From positions 21,756,965 through 21,820,964 of the forward strand of contig OY720642.1 in NCBI GenBank assembly GCA_963169105.1: a DNA stretch of 64,000 bases, in the 5' to 3' direction. Position 1 is the first letter of the stretch, and every line of letters begins with the position of its first letter. The DNA is from Ceriagrion tenellum. Its lineage: Eukaryota > Arthropoda > Insecta > Odonata > Coenagrionidae. The translations under genes and the position numbers were made by a program. The notes beneath the pieces are model-generated. The model was not told the origin of the DNA and ran no database searches. It worked only from the letters and a program-made list of their open reading frames with translations. This document shows positions 1 through 11,649 of the stretch, one piece after another.

Positions 1-2640
1 TTCCCAAGAGTAAAAAAATTTTCCCCTGTAGTCGTAAACTCCCGCTTCATATGACTGGCAATCGACGAGCCGATGCGGTGGGCGCGATGAACCTTGATTT
101 TTAAATCGTTTTTGATAATAAATGGTAGGTGATTATAAGAAATAATTTTGCTGAAGGAATTTTAATCTATACTGAAGCTGAATTTGTAGAAACCAGTGAA
201 TTTTTAAAGTTTCTATTGAGTTTACGCTGGATACAACAAAATCAGAAATTTCCGCACCTCAACTCCGCATCGAATGGCGGCCCATCCTTATCGCACAAAA
301 ATATCCTGTAGTGTAGGAGCGGCAAGTTGGGGCAGGATTTTTTTCTTTAACTGTATTTAAGGTTTTACTCTTTGAATTGGTGTAAACGTTTCTGTGTAGA
401 AATACATAGGAATTTTCATCACTTTCAGCGAAAACGTACGAAAAACAATGTATTTGAAATATTTTGATACAAATTTAGAAAACTACATGCAATGACAAAT
501 AAATTCTCAACCTTTTGCATTAAATGCACACTTTCTTATGATATATTGGAAAAATTCATGGTTGTTTTATTATTGCGTCAAGAGCAAGAAGTATTTAACA
601 ATTTTTACAAAAAAAGGCAGATGAAATTTGTTACACTTTATACTTAATTTTAAAGATCACTGCTGCCATTAAAAATCACAAGAAGCTGAAATGATTATAG
701 ACTATTGTAGTTTAAATGTATTACTATCATGAAATACCGTTACATTATTCAAAATTAGAAGCAAAAAAAATCACTTTTTTCCAGCTTTTTGATTTCAGTC
801 CACGAAGCAATGTTTGTTTTTATCACAACCGTCATGTTCTCACAAAAATCAGATTTAATGGCATAAAACTAGCCGCTATCAAGTAATCGTGGAAAAAATT
901 CCGTTCAACATATGTAACTTGGAAAGTAGGTAAAATTATCTACCAGTCAGATTTCTTAAAGGTGATTTTCTAAGTGGTTCGACAAAATTACATGACATTA
1001 TAAAAATTAGACATTAAACTTTGGTTTTCCAGTTTGGTTTGGTTTTGGAGTTCATTTAGCAACAATAACTAGGAAGAATGAAATTCTGGGAGATAAAATG
1101 ATACTCAAAAAGATTTTGAGGAAACTGTCTCTAACTAGCTCTACAGAAATAACTTGACAAACTATCAAATGGTATATGCTAACAACCAATTTTAATGTAA
1201 AAAATAAAATATTATAAGAGTGCTGCAATTTATGAGCACAGTATGAAATTGTCACAGACTCACCACATTGGTTCAAATCGGTGAACCCGACGATTTTTTT
1301 TCTTTCAGGACTCAACAATGGTTTCTCTGCTACATCTCAGCATCATGAAATCCGTAGAGAAAGAAAGTGAAAGGAGAGTGAATCCCTCCAGAAAAGGAAT
1401 TCTCTAAACGCACTGTAAAATGAGGCGATGGAGCGGAAAACACTCTGCGGAGGATGACGGACTGTCTTATGACTAATATGAATGATGGTGCTCTGCTTGA
1501 ACATGGATGAAATTGAAGATGGCTAAAACGCTCAAGGTATTTTGTTTACACCCGGGTAACCCGGTTTTTGCAACTGAGTGCTAACGGATGACTTAAACAA
1601 ACCACACCATTACATGATTACTGAACAGAAAAATTGCCTCATAATCCGTCTTCTTTCCATTCTTATACCCTTGAGTCCCTTTTGTTTGCCGCCTCAAAGG
1701 GGTTCTGCTCACCATTTATCACGAGTTTTTCATACAAAGAAGAGTAAAGACGCGATCAAAATGAGCATGAATGATTTGTGCCGTTTCGCAAAGGCGTCCA
1801 GTCAATGCTATAAGGGCCCTCCTTATATTTCAACACGCTTGGACGTCTGTGTAACTTCGATATTTAACATATACGATCTATCGCCTTTAACGCGAAATAT
1901 TGCAGATCAATATCGAACACGAATCAACTTGAGAATTAAAATAAATGAACGCATCATTGACAAACTGGAACAACAATAACCTTGTTGTTTGATTTCACCA
2001 ATGCTTCAAAAATTGCAGAGCTTCATAATCTTAATAGTAGGAGAATTGCCAGGAATACACAAATTGAGGAGTATACAAACAAATAAAGCATATCTAAAGA
2101 AGACCAGATTAGTAAAGCAAAGAGTAGCTTAATATCTTAAAGAACATCAACACCACATAGGATGAAGGAACCGAGTGTCAACACATATAATTGTCAATCT
2201 CGGCCCAATCCTTCTCGTACAATAAGCATCACGCTCCTCTTCGTCCAAAGGGGATAGAGTTGAACATCTTTCTGTAAATATCCGGAAAAGGAACTAACAT
2301 TCGTTTCACTTCGGGTAAAAGACGAAGAAATGCCCGTTTGGGTCGGAGAATGAGGCTCGATTCGATTTAAGAAGCGCAAGAATATAAAGATTTGTGTGGA
2401 AAATATGTATCATTTAAGACAGCTTTCTGTAAAAAAAATGAGTGAATTCAATGATAGTTCACAGTTACAGTTGTCCGTCAAACTTTCTCCCTGACGATAC
2501 GAGAGTCAAAAAAAATATGGTCCAAAATGATATTGACGGGTGATAGCCTGAGCAAGAAATTGCAAACGCGTTTATTGATCCTTCAGCGTTTCTTGGGGTT
2601 TAGAAAATACAAGAAATCAACTCATGGGATAAAAAAATGA
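1..2640. other. AT-rich stretch, no gene seen
   Basis: Predominantly A+T sequence with no recognisable protein, RNA or transposon. The longest open frame (1578-1979, plus) gives a protein of ordinary random composition with no motif. Probably intergenic or intronic filler. Confidence 0.6.
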
Positions 2641-3215
2641 AAATAAACAGGGTTATTGGCTCTCTTTTTCATCCCGATTGGCCCTAAGTTTGCGGCAGCG
2701 GAAGGAGAAGTGGACGGACGGGGGATGAAGCGAATCAAAGAGAGAAGGGAGGGAGGTAGGAGAGATGAGAGATGCGATGGGGGAAAACGCGAGGGAAGAG
2801 GAGAGGAATGGACCGGATAGAGAGGCGGAAGGGAAGAGAGAAAAAGAAAGAGATAAAGAGAGAGATTTGAAGAAATGGAGGGGGTGGAGACGCGAAAAAA
2901 AATTCTCGATCTTTTTTCCCCTACTCCTCCTCCTCTTGACGTCATGATGTAGGGCGGTGGTGGTGGCGGTCCACGCGAGGGGCGGCGGTAAGCGAGCGTC
3001 TCTTAGCATGTGAGCCTGTGTGCGTCCGACAGAACCCTCTGTGCGTGCATGGATCTCTCCCCAGAGGGCTATGGGGTGATGGGGGGGATGGTTATCCCCC
3101 ACCCTCCGCTTCCCTCTCTTTTCCCCAACTACCGCCATTGAGAAAGGGAGTCCAGAATTCGGAACTGAGGTCGAGGGGACCGGATCAAACATCAACGATA
3201 TTAATGAACTCGTAA
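2640..3215. other. G+C-rich, purine-skewed island
   Basis: The plus strand changes from AT-rich to long runs of G and A (about 2690-2900: repeated GGGA, GAGA and GAGG words), then to a CpG-containing G+C-rich stretch to about 3200. Open frames on both strands here are low-complexity (Ser/Pro/Leu-rich on minus, Arg/Glu-rich on plus), as expected from purine skew and not from selection on protein. It could be a regulatory CpG island or a low-complexity tract; nothing decides between these. Confidence 0.5.
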
Positions 3216-4560
3216 AGACAACCCATTGTTTTCGCAACGTAAACTTTCTATTTACTGTCATCAACACTTTAGTCTCAAAAGAAGTTTTTAGAAATGGAAA
3301 AAAATATTTTCAGGACTTCCAACGGGTTAAATTTGCAATGAACGACTGACGTTTAGCCACAAAATATTCGCCGAGAAATTATTCGATCTTTTTTCAAATG
3401 TAAAAAATTCAAGGGGCATATTACAGCTGAAGTGTAAACCGTCAAATGATAATATAATCATGCCTTCTTCTCTTGAAATGTTACTCAGTGGTCTTTATTA
3501 CTGCTCTTTATTTTTATGATTACAAATAATAAACTTATTTTCTATGGCAGAAGTGACCCAAAATTATTATTATTAGTTATTAGGGAAAGAATTAATGCTA
3601 TCATACATTAGCCATTTCATATACTAGCTCTCGACACTTAGTATATGAGATTGTAAAGCAGATATACAAGGGTGGGTCGCATATATTAAAATATACTCCT
3701 CCTGGCGAGTTGGGGAGTTCTTCGCAGTTCAAACAATTCTAGCTTTAACGCTAGTATCTTACTGGTGTATATGATACCAAAGAGTGAAATGTACATTGTA
3801 GGATATCATTCGTCTCGTCTGGGATTGGATCTTAGACCACCTATATTTTAATAGAGAACCTTGCTTAGTACAAGAGCTTAGAGCACAAGCTATTGAAATT
3901 AAGAGCTTGGATAAAGGATTTCGGGGGGAAAAGGAAGGTTTTTGATGAGTAAATTTTGATGCTATTTTTGTGTACATTAGCAATTTGTGCTTTTGAGGAT
4001 GGTGAGCAGGTTAGCAACATAGAATAGCAACATAGAATTATTAATTATTCTTGTTCGACCGTTCGGCTCTCCTTTTCCTTCATTTTCCGCCCTCATAGAA
4101 TAACTGAGGGTGGTCAAATATTCTCCTATATGGCCCCTCATTAGAGATCTGCAGACAATGTTTAGAATTTCAGCGAAACTGTTGTCCAGACAATCCAATA
4201 ACGGTGAAATCCTGGAAGCGATACACAGTTTTACATCCTGTAAAATCGCAAAAAGTTCTGTTACGGTGACCCTGAAACAGTACAGCTCGAGGACACTCAA
4301 AGTGAAATATAAATGCCTAATCTAAAACAGTGAGCTCTTACGGTTTGATTTATATAACAAATGTTTGGACTCTAAAAGCCATAAAAATATTATATTTTAC
4401 GGCATCGCCTTTATCTCATGAATACCTAGTAAAATATCGCATAGCCTAGTTAAGTATTAATCCTACAGGAATTATATCACTGAACTTACTTCATTCCTCA
4501 TGAAGGTGCTAGAACTTAAAAATGAAGTTAATTGTATTGTCCCGATTATTACTACATCAC
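3215..4560. other. AT-rich stretch, no gene seen
   Basis: No recognised coding sequence, RNA gene or repeat. Short opposing open frames near 4000-4300 overlap on both strands and show no motif. Confidence 0.55.
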
Positions 4561-5350
4561 ATTTCACTCAAACTACAGTACATGATCGATTGCCATTGGT
4601 GGAGTTGCGCAAAGAGGATAGAATAGGAGAGAGATATATAAAGGCACTCAGAGACATATGGGTTAAGGGATGATTTATGGAAGGGGTAGGGATCGGTAGG
4701 GTACAGTAGAAGTGAGGAGAAAATAGATGTCGAGGGGTGTAGAAAGAATAGGGAAAAAAGAAAGGGAACTGGATTAGGTTGGACTGGGGAGAGAAGAAAG
4801 GATCGACGGGTGGTGCTCGGAGAATCGGGAGCGGGCGGGGCATAAGCTTTCCGGACGACGTTTACGGCAGTACAAGCGATTGCGACTGTCCGTTTCACCT
4901 TCAACTCCGCTGCCTCGTCCCCAGGCACCCAAGAGTTGGCCCCAACCCCAAGGAAAACCCTCGGTAGGACCCTGAGGAGTATCAATGAAAGGCCGATGGG
5001 AAAGAGAAAAAATTTGCGAGGCAGCGGCCCGCTCGGATTGGAGCAGCGGGCAAAAAAAACATTAGAAGAGAAAGTAAACAAGCCGAAAGAATGGTCGGAG
5101 GGGGAGTGGGTCAGCGGTAGTAGGGGGATGGAAATGTGTTTATATTTTTTATAACCGTAAGCGAGTGCTTGTGTGCGCACGCTAGCCATATTCCTTACTA
5201 CGCAAAGGGATCCTGGTTCCCCTCCACTCGTGCAATTTTCCCCATTTTTCTTCGCCATTTCTTTTTTGTTCATTCTGCCTCACTACAAAAGCTATTCAAC
5301 TCTCGGTCCGCATCAGTATCTCCCCAAAAGTTCTTTTCTTTTTAGTCGAC
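4560..5350. other. G+C-rich, purine-skewed island
   Basis: Second island of the same kind as the one near 2.7 kb. It has G/A-rich plus-strand sequence from about 4620 to 4850, then CpG-containing sequence to about 5150 and pyrimidine-rich sequence to 5350. The 238-residue minus-strand frame (4557-5273) is Ser/Pro/Leu/Phe-rich and has no domain; I treat it as a composition artefact. Confidence 0.45.
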
Positions 5351-5599
5351 CATTTTCTCCACCATACGTCAGTGAAGCGCTTTCGAGTACTGGTAATTTG
5401 GAAGATGCGACCAACAGCCGAGGCCTTATACGCAATCAAGGACAGGTTGGTGGGTTGGTAAGGGCAGAATTATTATTTAGCGAGAGAAATGACTCAGAAT
5501 TAACAGTCAATAGACGGCGCCAAGTTGTCTAAAAGCCAAATGTACAGTCCGACAGTCGGAGTTAAACATTTGAAGTACCGTCAAATCTTCGCGGTCAAG

Positions 5600-6357
5600 T
5601 TCCTATTTCCTTTAGATCCACAATCCAAAATTTAGACATTCCTGACTTGAACAAGCCGATGGCTGATATAACAATTCAACGTGATGGAATAATTAAACAA
5701 CTGCGTTCGATTAAAAGTAACAAGTCCCCAGGTCCAGAAGGAATACCTGCACGCTTGCTGAAGGGGTTAGCGCCACAGATTGCACCATTCTTAGAAATTT
5801 TATTTAACGAATCATTATCCGAAGGCAAGGTTCCACAAGACTGGAAAATAGCCATGGTCACTCCAATATTCAAAAAAGGAAATAAAAGTGACCCAGGAAA
5901 TTACCGGTCCGCTTCGTATAAAACTGCTACGAGCGTGCACATAGTGTCTCACACCTTTTAGAGGGATTCAGGTGGGAGCCCCTAGAGACTCGGAGGCTAC
6001 ACGCTTGACATAGGTTGCTTGATAAATTTAGAACTGATATTTTTCAGAGCGACATATAGAATATTATCATGACTTCTCACTACATGTCTACATCAGATGA
6101 CACTAAATCTCTAGGTCTGACAGATACGATAAAATAAGAGATATACTGCCGAACAGATAGAAACAAAAACTCGTTCTTTCCGCGAGCAATAAGTGGCCAC
6201 AATGAAAACTGAGCTCCACTAAATACACTCCTATAATGCATGTCACCATTTCATCTCCAAAAAACTTACACCTTTACATGGCTGGTGACCTAACACTCCC
6301 TGCCACATGCCCATGCGGCGGCTCGCGGGGTATTATGTAGATGAAGATGTAGATGGA
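5600..6357 (+). mobile_element. Jockey/CR1-type LINE copy with large internal deletion
   Basis: The translated part from about 5647 to 5925 is the N-terminal part of a non-LTR reverse transcriptase. It shows the SPGPEGIPARLLK block, followed by the VPQDWKIAMVTPIFKKGNKSDPGNYR block typical of jockey and CR1 relatives. After GNYR the sequence jumps without the catalytic palm to the extreme C-terminus and 3' UTR of the same family. The latter is recognisable because 5926-6355 closely matches the 3' end copy at 45868-46294. The junction sits in a shared GCTTCGT-like word, which suggests a microhomology deletion. The element ends in a short hexamer tail (TGTAGA repeated, 6334-6357). It is dead. 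Exact 5' end not resolved; clade assignment is by motif only. Confidence 0.75.
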
Positions 6358-8011
6358 CTCAATTGTCTACTCTATTCTTAAAACTGCATTTGCTTGCTTT
6401 CATCATGTAAATTTCTGAGCTGTTATTCATCAACGCTCAGGGTAGCTAGGCAAGTAAACTATGCCTTTCGGAACGCTGAATTAACGCTTTCGTTCTCACA
6501 ACAAACCTTCCTGTTTCCCCTTCCCAATCATTGTAACCTTGCCAAAAATTTATCTTGGCTTCCCTATCAAACTGCTCGGAAAGAGACGCAAGTGAACAAT
6601 TCTTGGCGGTCATTTCATTCCCGTAAATCATTCACTGACGGTTGGCCACTCATGTAGCCGAAACGGGAACAAAAGCGCAGGCGTGGTGATGTTGTAGTTT
6701 TGCTATTTTTGATATACATGTTCATTCTTTTAAATAATCCATTAAAAGAATTTTTTCCTGTTTCTCTCAAACCCTTTGTGGAATAATTATATTCCCAACA
6801 CTAAGGGCAAATTCTTACTCCTTTCCAAGAGAACTGAATGTCCGAGCGGCACCGTCATGACGTCATCGCGGCAAGCACAGCGTCACCCATATTGTCCCAA
6901 ATTCGAGGTTAGAATTCCAAATAAAATTCTTCATCACTCTACGAACATGGGATCATAGGGTGAAAAGCGAGTGTACTAACCAATACATAACCTGATCTCC
7001 ATAATTAGTCGGACGAACAGAACAGTCAACGATCGGTTGAGTTTCTCCGCAAAACTTTGACCACAAAACGTCATTCAGATTGAAGAATTACGCACATTTA
7101 ACACACACTTAAAGCCTGTTCATCCACTAATACCTTTAGTTAAGGGGGCTGTACACCGAAAATACTTCCACAGATGCCACTTTCATTATACAAATCTACT
7201 TTGCTACTTAGAGTAATTTTTTTTGCACAAGCCTCTGAAATTTGAATTAATATTTAGCGTAAGTGTTAACATTTTTTTGCTTTTTTACCCTCTACGATGT
7301 CATTTCGAACGCGAGAGAAACGTACACTAGTCGAGAGTTAGGGGGTTGTCATTACGTGGACGATGCTATTTCTTTTATACTTTTAAGTTTATTCATAGTG
7401 GAAATCCTTAACCTCTACGTAGAACTACCATCTTGCTGTATATTGCATATTATAATGTCACATTGAGCATCCTCATATACCCATGCAGTGCATTTTCAAT
7501 TTGGATGGTGAAGGGTAACGCGAAGATGTTTGTGAGGCTGCGGAAGAAGCCAGACCGAAACGGGACGTTTTCGGCCGAGAAATACGGCCACCTTAATAAC
7601 TTGCCGACACTCAGCATAGCCATCTCATGGTCAATTCGATGAACATGAATTTGACGTAACTCATATGACGAGGAAAGTGAAAAGCAGACAGCCAACACTG
7701 CTACATGAGTTAGGCGTCGGCCTGCTTCCCTAAACCCGCGGGTTTGGGTATTAACTTTAACATAGTCGCTGTAAATATCATGTCCCAGTAGAAGTGCGCG
7801 AGTTTCAGGCTAGTTCGGATGATGCTTTGGATATTCATGCCTACTGCAAATACAGCGATAAAATTCGTAAAAATTTCCAAATAGACAAAAATGATTTGGA
7901 CCGGGAATGGGAAAATGTACCATTAGCTTATCAGGCCAATCCGCAGACCCCTTCACTACCCAAGATTACTAATTACCCTGTCAATTTTAGAAGACTAAAG
8001 GAAACTAGATA
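6358..8011. other. AT-rich stretch, no gene seen
   Basis: No supported gene. The 93-residue frame at 7794-8075 begins in unrecognised sequence and only its last part overlaps the LINE remnant that follows, in the wrong frame. A 14-bp perfect palindrome lies at 7732-7745. Confidence 0.5.
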
Positions 8012-8436
8012 TAGAAAAGGAAACTCTATGGATCGGAAGCATAGACCATTGGAAAATCTGACCAGAATAGACTAGATGCTTTCGAAACCTGGTGATGGAG
8101 GCGGATACTGAAGACAAAATGGATGGAATAAATAAGAAATGATGAAGTGTACAGAAGACTAGAAGAGGATAGCACCATATGAAACACCATGCAGAAAGAA
8201 GAACGAGTTAGATTAGACACACCTTGAGACACAATCGGTTTGTGAGGAACATATTTGAAGGTAAAATAGAGGGGAAAGTCCCTCAGAGGAAGACTCAGGA
8301 ATAAGTTCATGGACCAAATAAAGAGGAAAGTACATAGGGCAAGATATAAGGAGGTAAGTAAACTAGCATTAGACAGAGAAAGGTGTACGGCTGAAGTCAA
8401 CCAATCTTAGGGTGGAACGACCAATGAATGAATGAA
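8012..8436 (+). mobile_element. 3' end of an RTE-like LINE (C-terminal remnant)
   Basis: Read in a single frame, with several stops ignored, about 8012-8410 gives the C-terminal region of an endonuclease/reverse-transcriptase LINE. The order is an L-Y-G-S-E-A-x-T-I-G-K block, then R-L-D-A-F-E-T-W with R-R-I-L-K, a zone resembling R-N-D-E-V-Y-R-R, an I-R-H-T-L-R-H-N block, and a basic E-G-K tail ending K-F-M-D-Q-I-K-R-K. This C-terminal layout is characteristic of RTE/BovB-group and related LINEs. The element ends in a TGAA-type short tandem repeat near 8423-8436, the usual kind of RTE 3' terminus. It is 5' truncated and full of stops. Confidence 0.72.
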
Positions 8437-10509
8437 GCCATTGCGGTGCATTAATGATGGTAACGCAGTGATTTTGCCACAGCTCATTCAATGTTATTCT
8501 TTACCAGCACTATGGATAATATTAGTTTACCAAGAGTCTTGATGATTTCGATTAGGTAGGAGATTCAAAATTTAACATATAAAGATATTCGACTGAGAGT
8601 TACAGGGATATCTTTTTTCCGATTACAATTAATGTAATACCAGCTATAGAGTGCCAGATAAATCCATTAAAAGATATTTCACTACCTTTTGCTTAATTTT
8701 TCTACATCTCCTCCATATATTCCGTCATCGTCACTGGTGCCCCAATTCCTCTGGCCACATGTCCTAGCGTTGGCTAGCAGAGATATGCAACACATTCATA
8801 TCCTTGAGGAAAAACTTACCGACAAATATTATCCACAAATAGATTCATTTGCAAGCACATTTGTAGGAATTGATGAAGAGAGATCTTCTCTGGCTCACTC
8901 AGTGATCCCTTTTGCAGTTGCCCTTCAATTGTGGCCAAATATTTCACGCTTTCTGCACTCTCTTATAATTCCTTTCTCACCCCACCAGCCGAGATGCGAT
9001 CTGTTTCCAAAAGAAAGGCACCTCATGTTTTCCCGTCATATTTACCCATTCCCCGGTATTTATCGTTCTGCTCCCTTCCTGTCCATACCCAGACTGTCAA
9101 AACATTATCACCCAGCCTGGGAGGGGATGAGGACAAAGGGAGGAAGGGGCATGAAGGAGTGTGCAGAGGGGGGGGAGCCGTGCATTCATCTACTCTCTCT
9201 GGGCGCAAACTGGACCAATTCTCTCCACATCCACTCCTAGCCCGCCCTTTCCCGTGCTGTTTGCTTGCTGTTTCAGGATATCTCTGTTTCTCTTTCCTCT
9301 CTCTCGCCATGCACGTGGCGCTGTGTCCCATCCTTTCTTCGTAGCTCTAAATTAGAAATGTACGAACAACATTTATCCTTGACCGATGCCGCGAACGAGG
9401 CAATTTGGGATAATATGTGGCATTGAAACATTTTTGTACTGTATAGAACTAAACAAATTGTGGCATCGCAAGATTTTTACTCACTCAAATGTTTGTCACT
9501 AAACTTTATCCCGTAGGAATATATTTACTCATTATCTTCCCCATATTCTAGATGGATCCGTTTTGGTTGCGACATACATACTTTTCCAAACTAAATCTTT
9601 ATTCTATTCCCAGAATATTTATTCATTCTTAGGCTATTACGCTCTACCTAAAGCACAGCGTTGCACTTAAACGTCCCACATTGCAGCCCACTTCAATCAA
9701 CTCATCAATAATTTCCACGCAAACTCAATGTAAGGAGATAAATTGGGCCAAACATATAGATGATATGATGATACTGAACGGAAGATATCGCAAGAATTTG
9801 GAAAATATCGGTCCGCAAGGTGGAGTGAGAGGTGGTGAGAAAATTGTTCCGCTGGCATGAGAAATTGATGGTTTGAAAATCTTATAGGAGAAAATTATTG
9901 GGGAGAAAATTATACCGCAAGCAAACCGCATCAATTTAATATATTTTTAAATACATGCATATAATTTTTTATTTGATCTCCGTGACCGGCTTACTTATTG
10001 GTGACATTTTTTCCTAAGAAACTCGCGTATTTCAAGATCGTCCATGGTTCTTCTCTTGCTATATTTCACTTGTTAAATTCTTGTTCTCTTTAAAATCCTC
10101 TCATCATTGTAGTCTCCCATTTTAAGTGTTTTTAGCGTTCCCGTCATGTACTAAAATGTTTACGCAAAAGATGCACATATTTCATTAAACCTTCTCAGTA
10201 CGATTCGCAGTTTATGAAGAATAAGTGGGTATTTATCTAGACCGACAACCATTTTCTGATCTTTTTTATGTTTTATGTGTTCCTTAGCCTGTGCTAGACG
10301 GCAATTTAATATTTATGCTGCAAAAACCGACGTATATCATTTATTAGCAAAGATATAGACCATTTGTATAGGTGAAAAAATTAACTTTTAAAAACATTGA
10401 TAGATAAGAGTGAACTTCAAGCATTTAAATGGGATGGGTAAGGATGGCTGTCAGAGTAACAAGAAATCTCCTTGGACAGGAAGCAGCGAAGAATTGATTC
10501 TATCAATCA
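8437..10509. other. AT-rich stretch with a small G+C-rich island
   Basis: Mostly AT-rich. About 8985-9345 is more G+C-rich with G-runs (around 9120-9180) and overlapping low-complexity frames on both strands. No domain is recognisable in any frame, including the 183-residue frame at 8689-9240. Confidence 0.5.
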
Positions 10510-10660
10510 CAATATCAGAAATTCCAGGAATAAGTTCATGGACTAAATGAAGATGAAAGTACATAGGAAGAGCTACCAGGAAGTAAGGAAGTCAGCATTC
10601 GATAGGAAAGGAAGAAAGGCTGAAGTCAATACTTAGGATTGCACGACCATTGATGATCAG
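10510..10660 (+). mobile_element. Short 3' fragment of the same LINE family as 8012-8436
   Basis: This 150-bp piece aligns base by base with about 8296-8430. It shares the words GGAATAAGTTCATGGAC, GAAAGTACATAGG and GCTGAAGTCAA, and ends in a GCACGACCATTGATGA segment like the other copy's terminus. It therefore carries the last about 40 codons and the tail of an RTE-like LINE. It is strongly truncated, as expected for incomplete reverse transcription. Confidence 0.65.
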
Positions 10661-11189
10661 TAAATATTAAATATTAGGAACATGAAGGGAGGAAAGAAAA
10701 TCTGGCTATTCTCTGCTTATTCCTTCGTTTATCTATACTTTTATGAGCAAATAAAATGTTTCTTTATCTTAAAGTGAGCTTTTTTTACAACCATGCTTCA
10801 AAAGCTCATGAAAAATTTCATATAAACGATGGTTTTATTTCATACATGACACCAATCAGGTTCGTGATAATCATTTATGAGTTACTCTTTCTTAGGAACG
10901 AGACTATTGTTACCTCAGTAGGTATTTGAATAATATCTTAAGAGTCGAATATCTTAAGAGCATGCCAATCGTAATGGGTAGAATTGATGATTGCCCAGTT
11001 AGTTACTTTACTTGATAATCCAACAACAAAGGCATTTTCTTTCAATCAGCCACCCATCAAAGCAATTAGTTCTTCCTTTAAGTAATAAGGATTTTCCACG
11101 CAGTATTTGTATCCTATATTGACCATATATGAAATGAATGCCTTTGTCTGTAAAGACCACATGCGCTAAGAATACCAAGATACGTAACC
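10661..11189. other. AT-rich stretch, no gene seen
   Basis: No recognised feature on either strand. Confidence 0.5.
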
Positions 11190-11449
11190 CTTTGAATTGC
11201 CCCAACGAATACTTCCGACATTACCTCCCGACCCCTATCGCATGAAGCCACCAGCATCCAAATCCGCTCACGGTCGCAAAACGAACGCGGTCGCCGGGCA
11301 GCACGAAGCGGTGGCGCACAAGAGCCCTAGCCACAAGGAGACGCGCGGATGGGCGACCTTCCATTCTATAGCTCATAGCGGTCGGGAGGGGGGCGTGGGG
11401 GAGGGGGGCAGCGCACGGTGAGGGGGCGACAGTTGCCGAAATGGAGAAA
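11190..11449. other. G+C-rich island abutting the assembly gap
   Basis: The sequence becomes CpG-containing and then strongly G-rich (GGGAGGGGGGCGTGGGGGA around 11385-11405) just before the run of N. The open frames across the gap are built from N and mean nothing. Confidence 0.55.
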
Positions 11450-11649
11450 NNNNNNNNNNNNNNNNNNNNNNNNNNNNNNNNNNNNNNNNNNNNNNNNNNN
11501 NNNNNNNNNNNNNNNNNNNNNNNNNNNNNNNNNNNNNNNNNNNNNNNNNNNNNNNNNNNNNNNNNNNNNNNNNNNNNNNNNNNNNNNNNNNNNNNNNNNN
11601 NNNNNNNNNNNNNNNNNNNNNNNNNNNNNNNNNNNNNNNNNNNNNNNNN
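11450..11649. other. Assembly gap of exactly 200 N
   Basis: Positions 11450 to 11649 are all N. The round length of 200 suggests a fixed-size scaffolding placeholder, so true distance across this point is unknown and features either side may not be adjacent in the genome as drawn. Confidence 0.97.

Noticed and set aside
2653..3267. 204-residue minus-strand frame
   Set aside because: Composition artefact of the island at 2.7 kb.
4557..5273. 238-residue minus-strand frame
   Set aside because: Low-complexity composition and overlap with other long frames in both directions; no motif.
7794..8075. 93-residue frame upstream of the LINE remnant
   Set aside because: No family recognised; its end reads the LINE segment in the wrong frame.
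8689..9240. 183-residue plus-strand frame
   Set aside because: No recognisable domain, overlaps another open frame, and no splice or promoter context.
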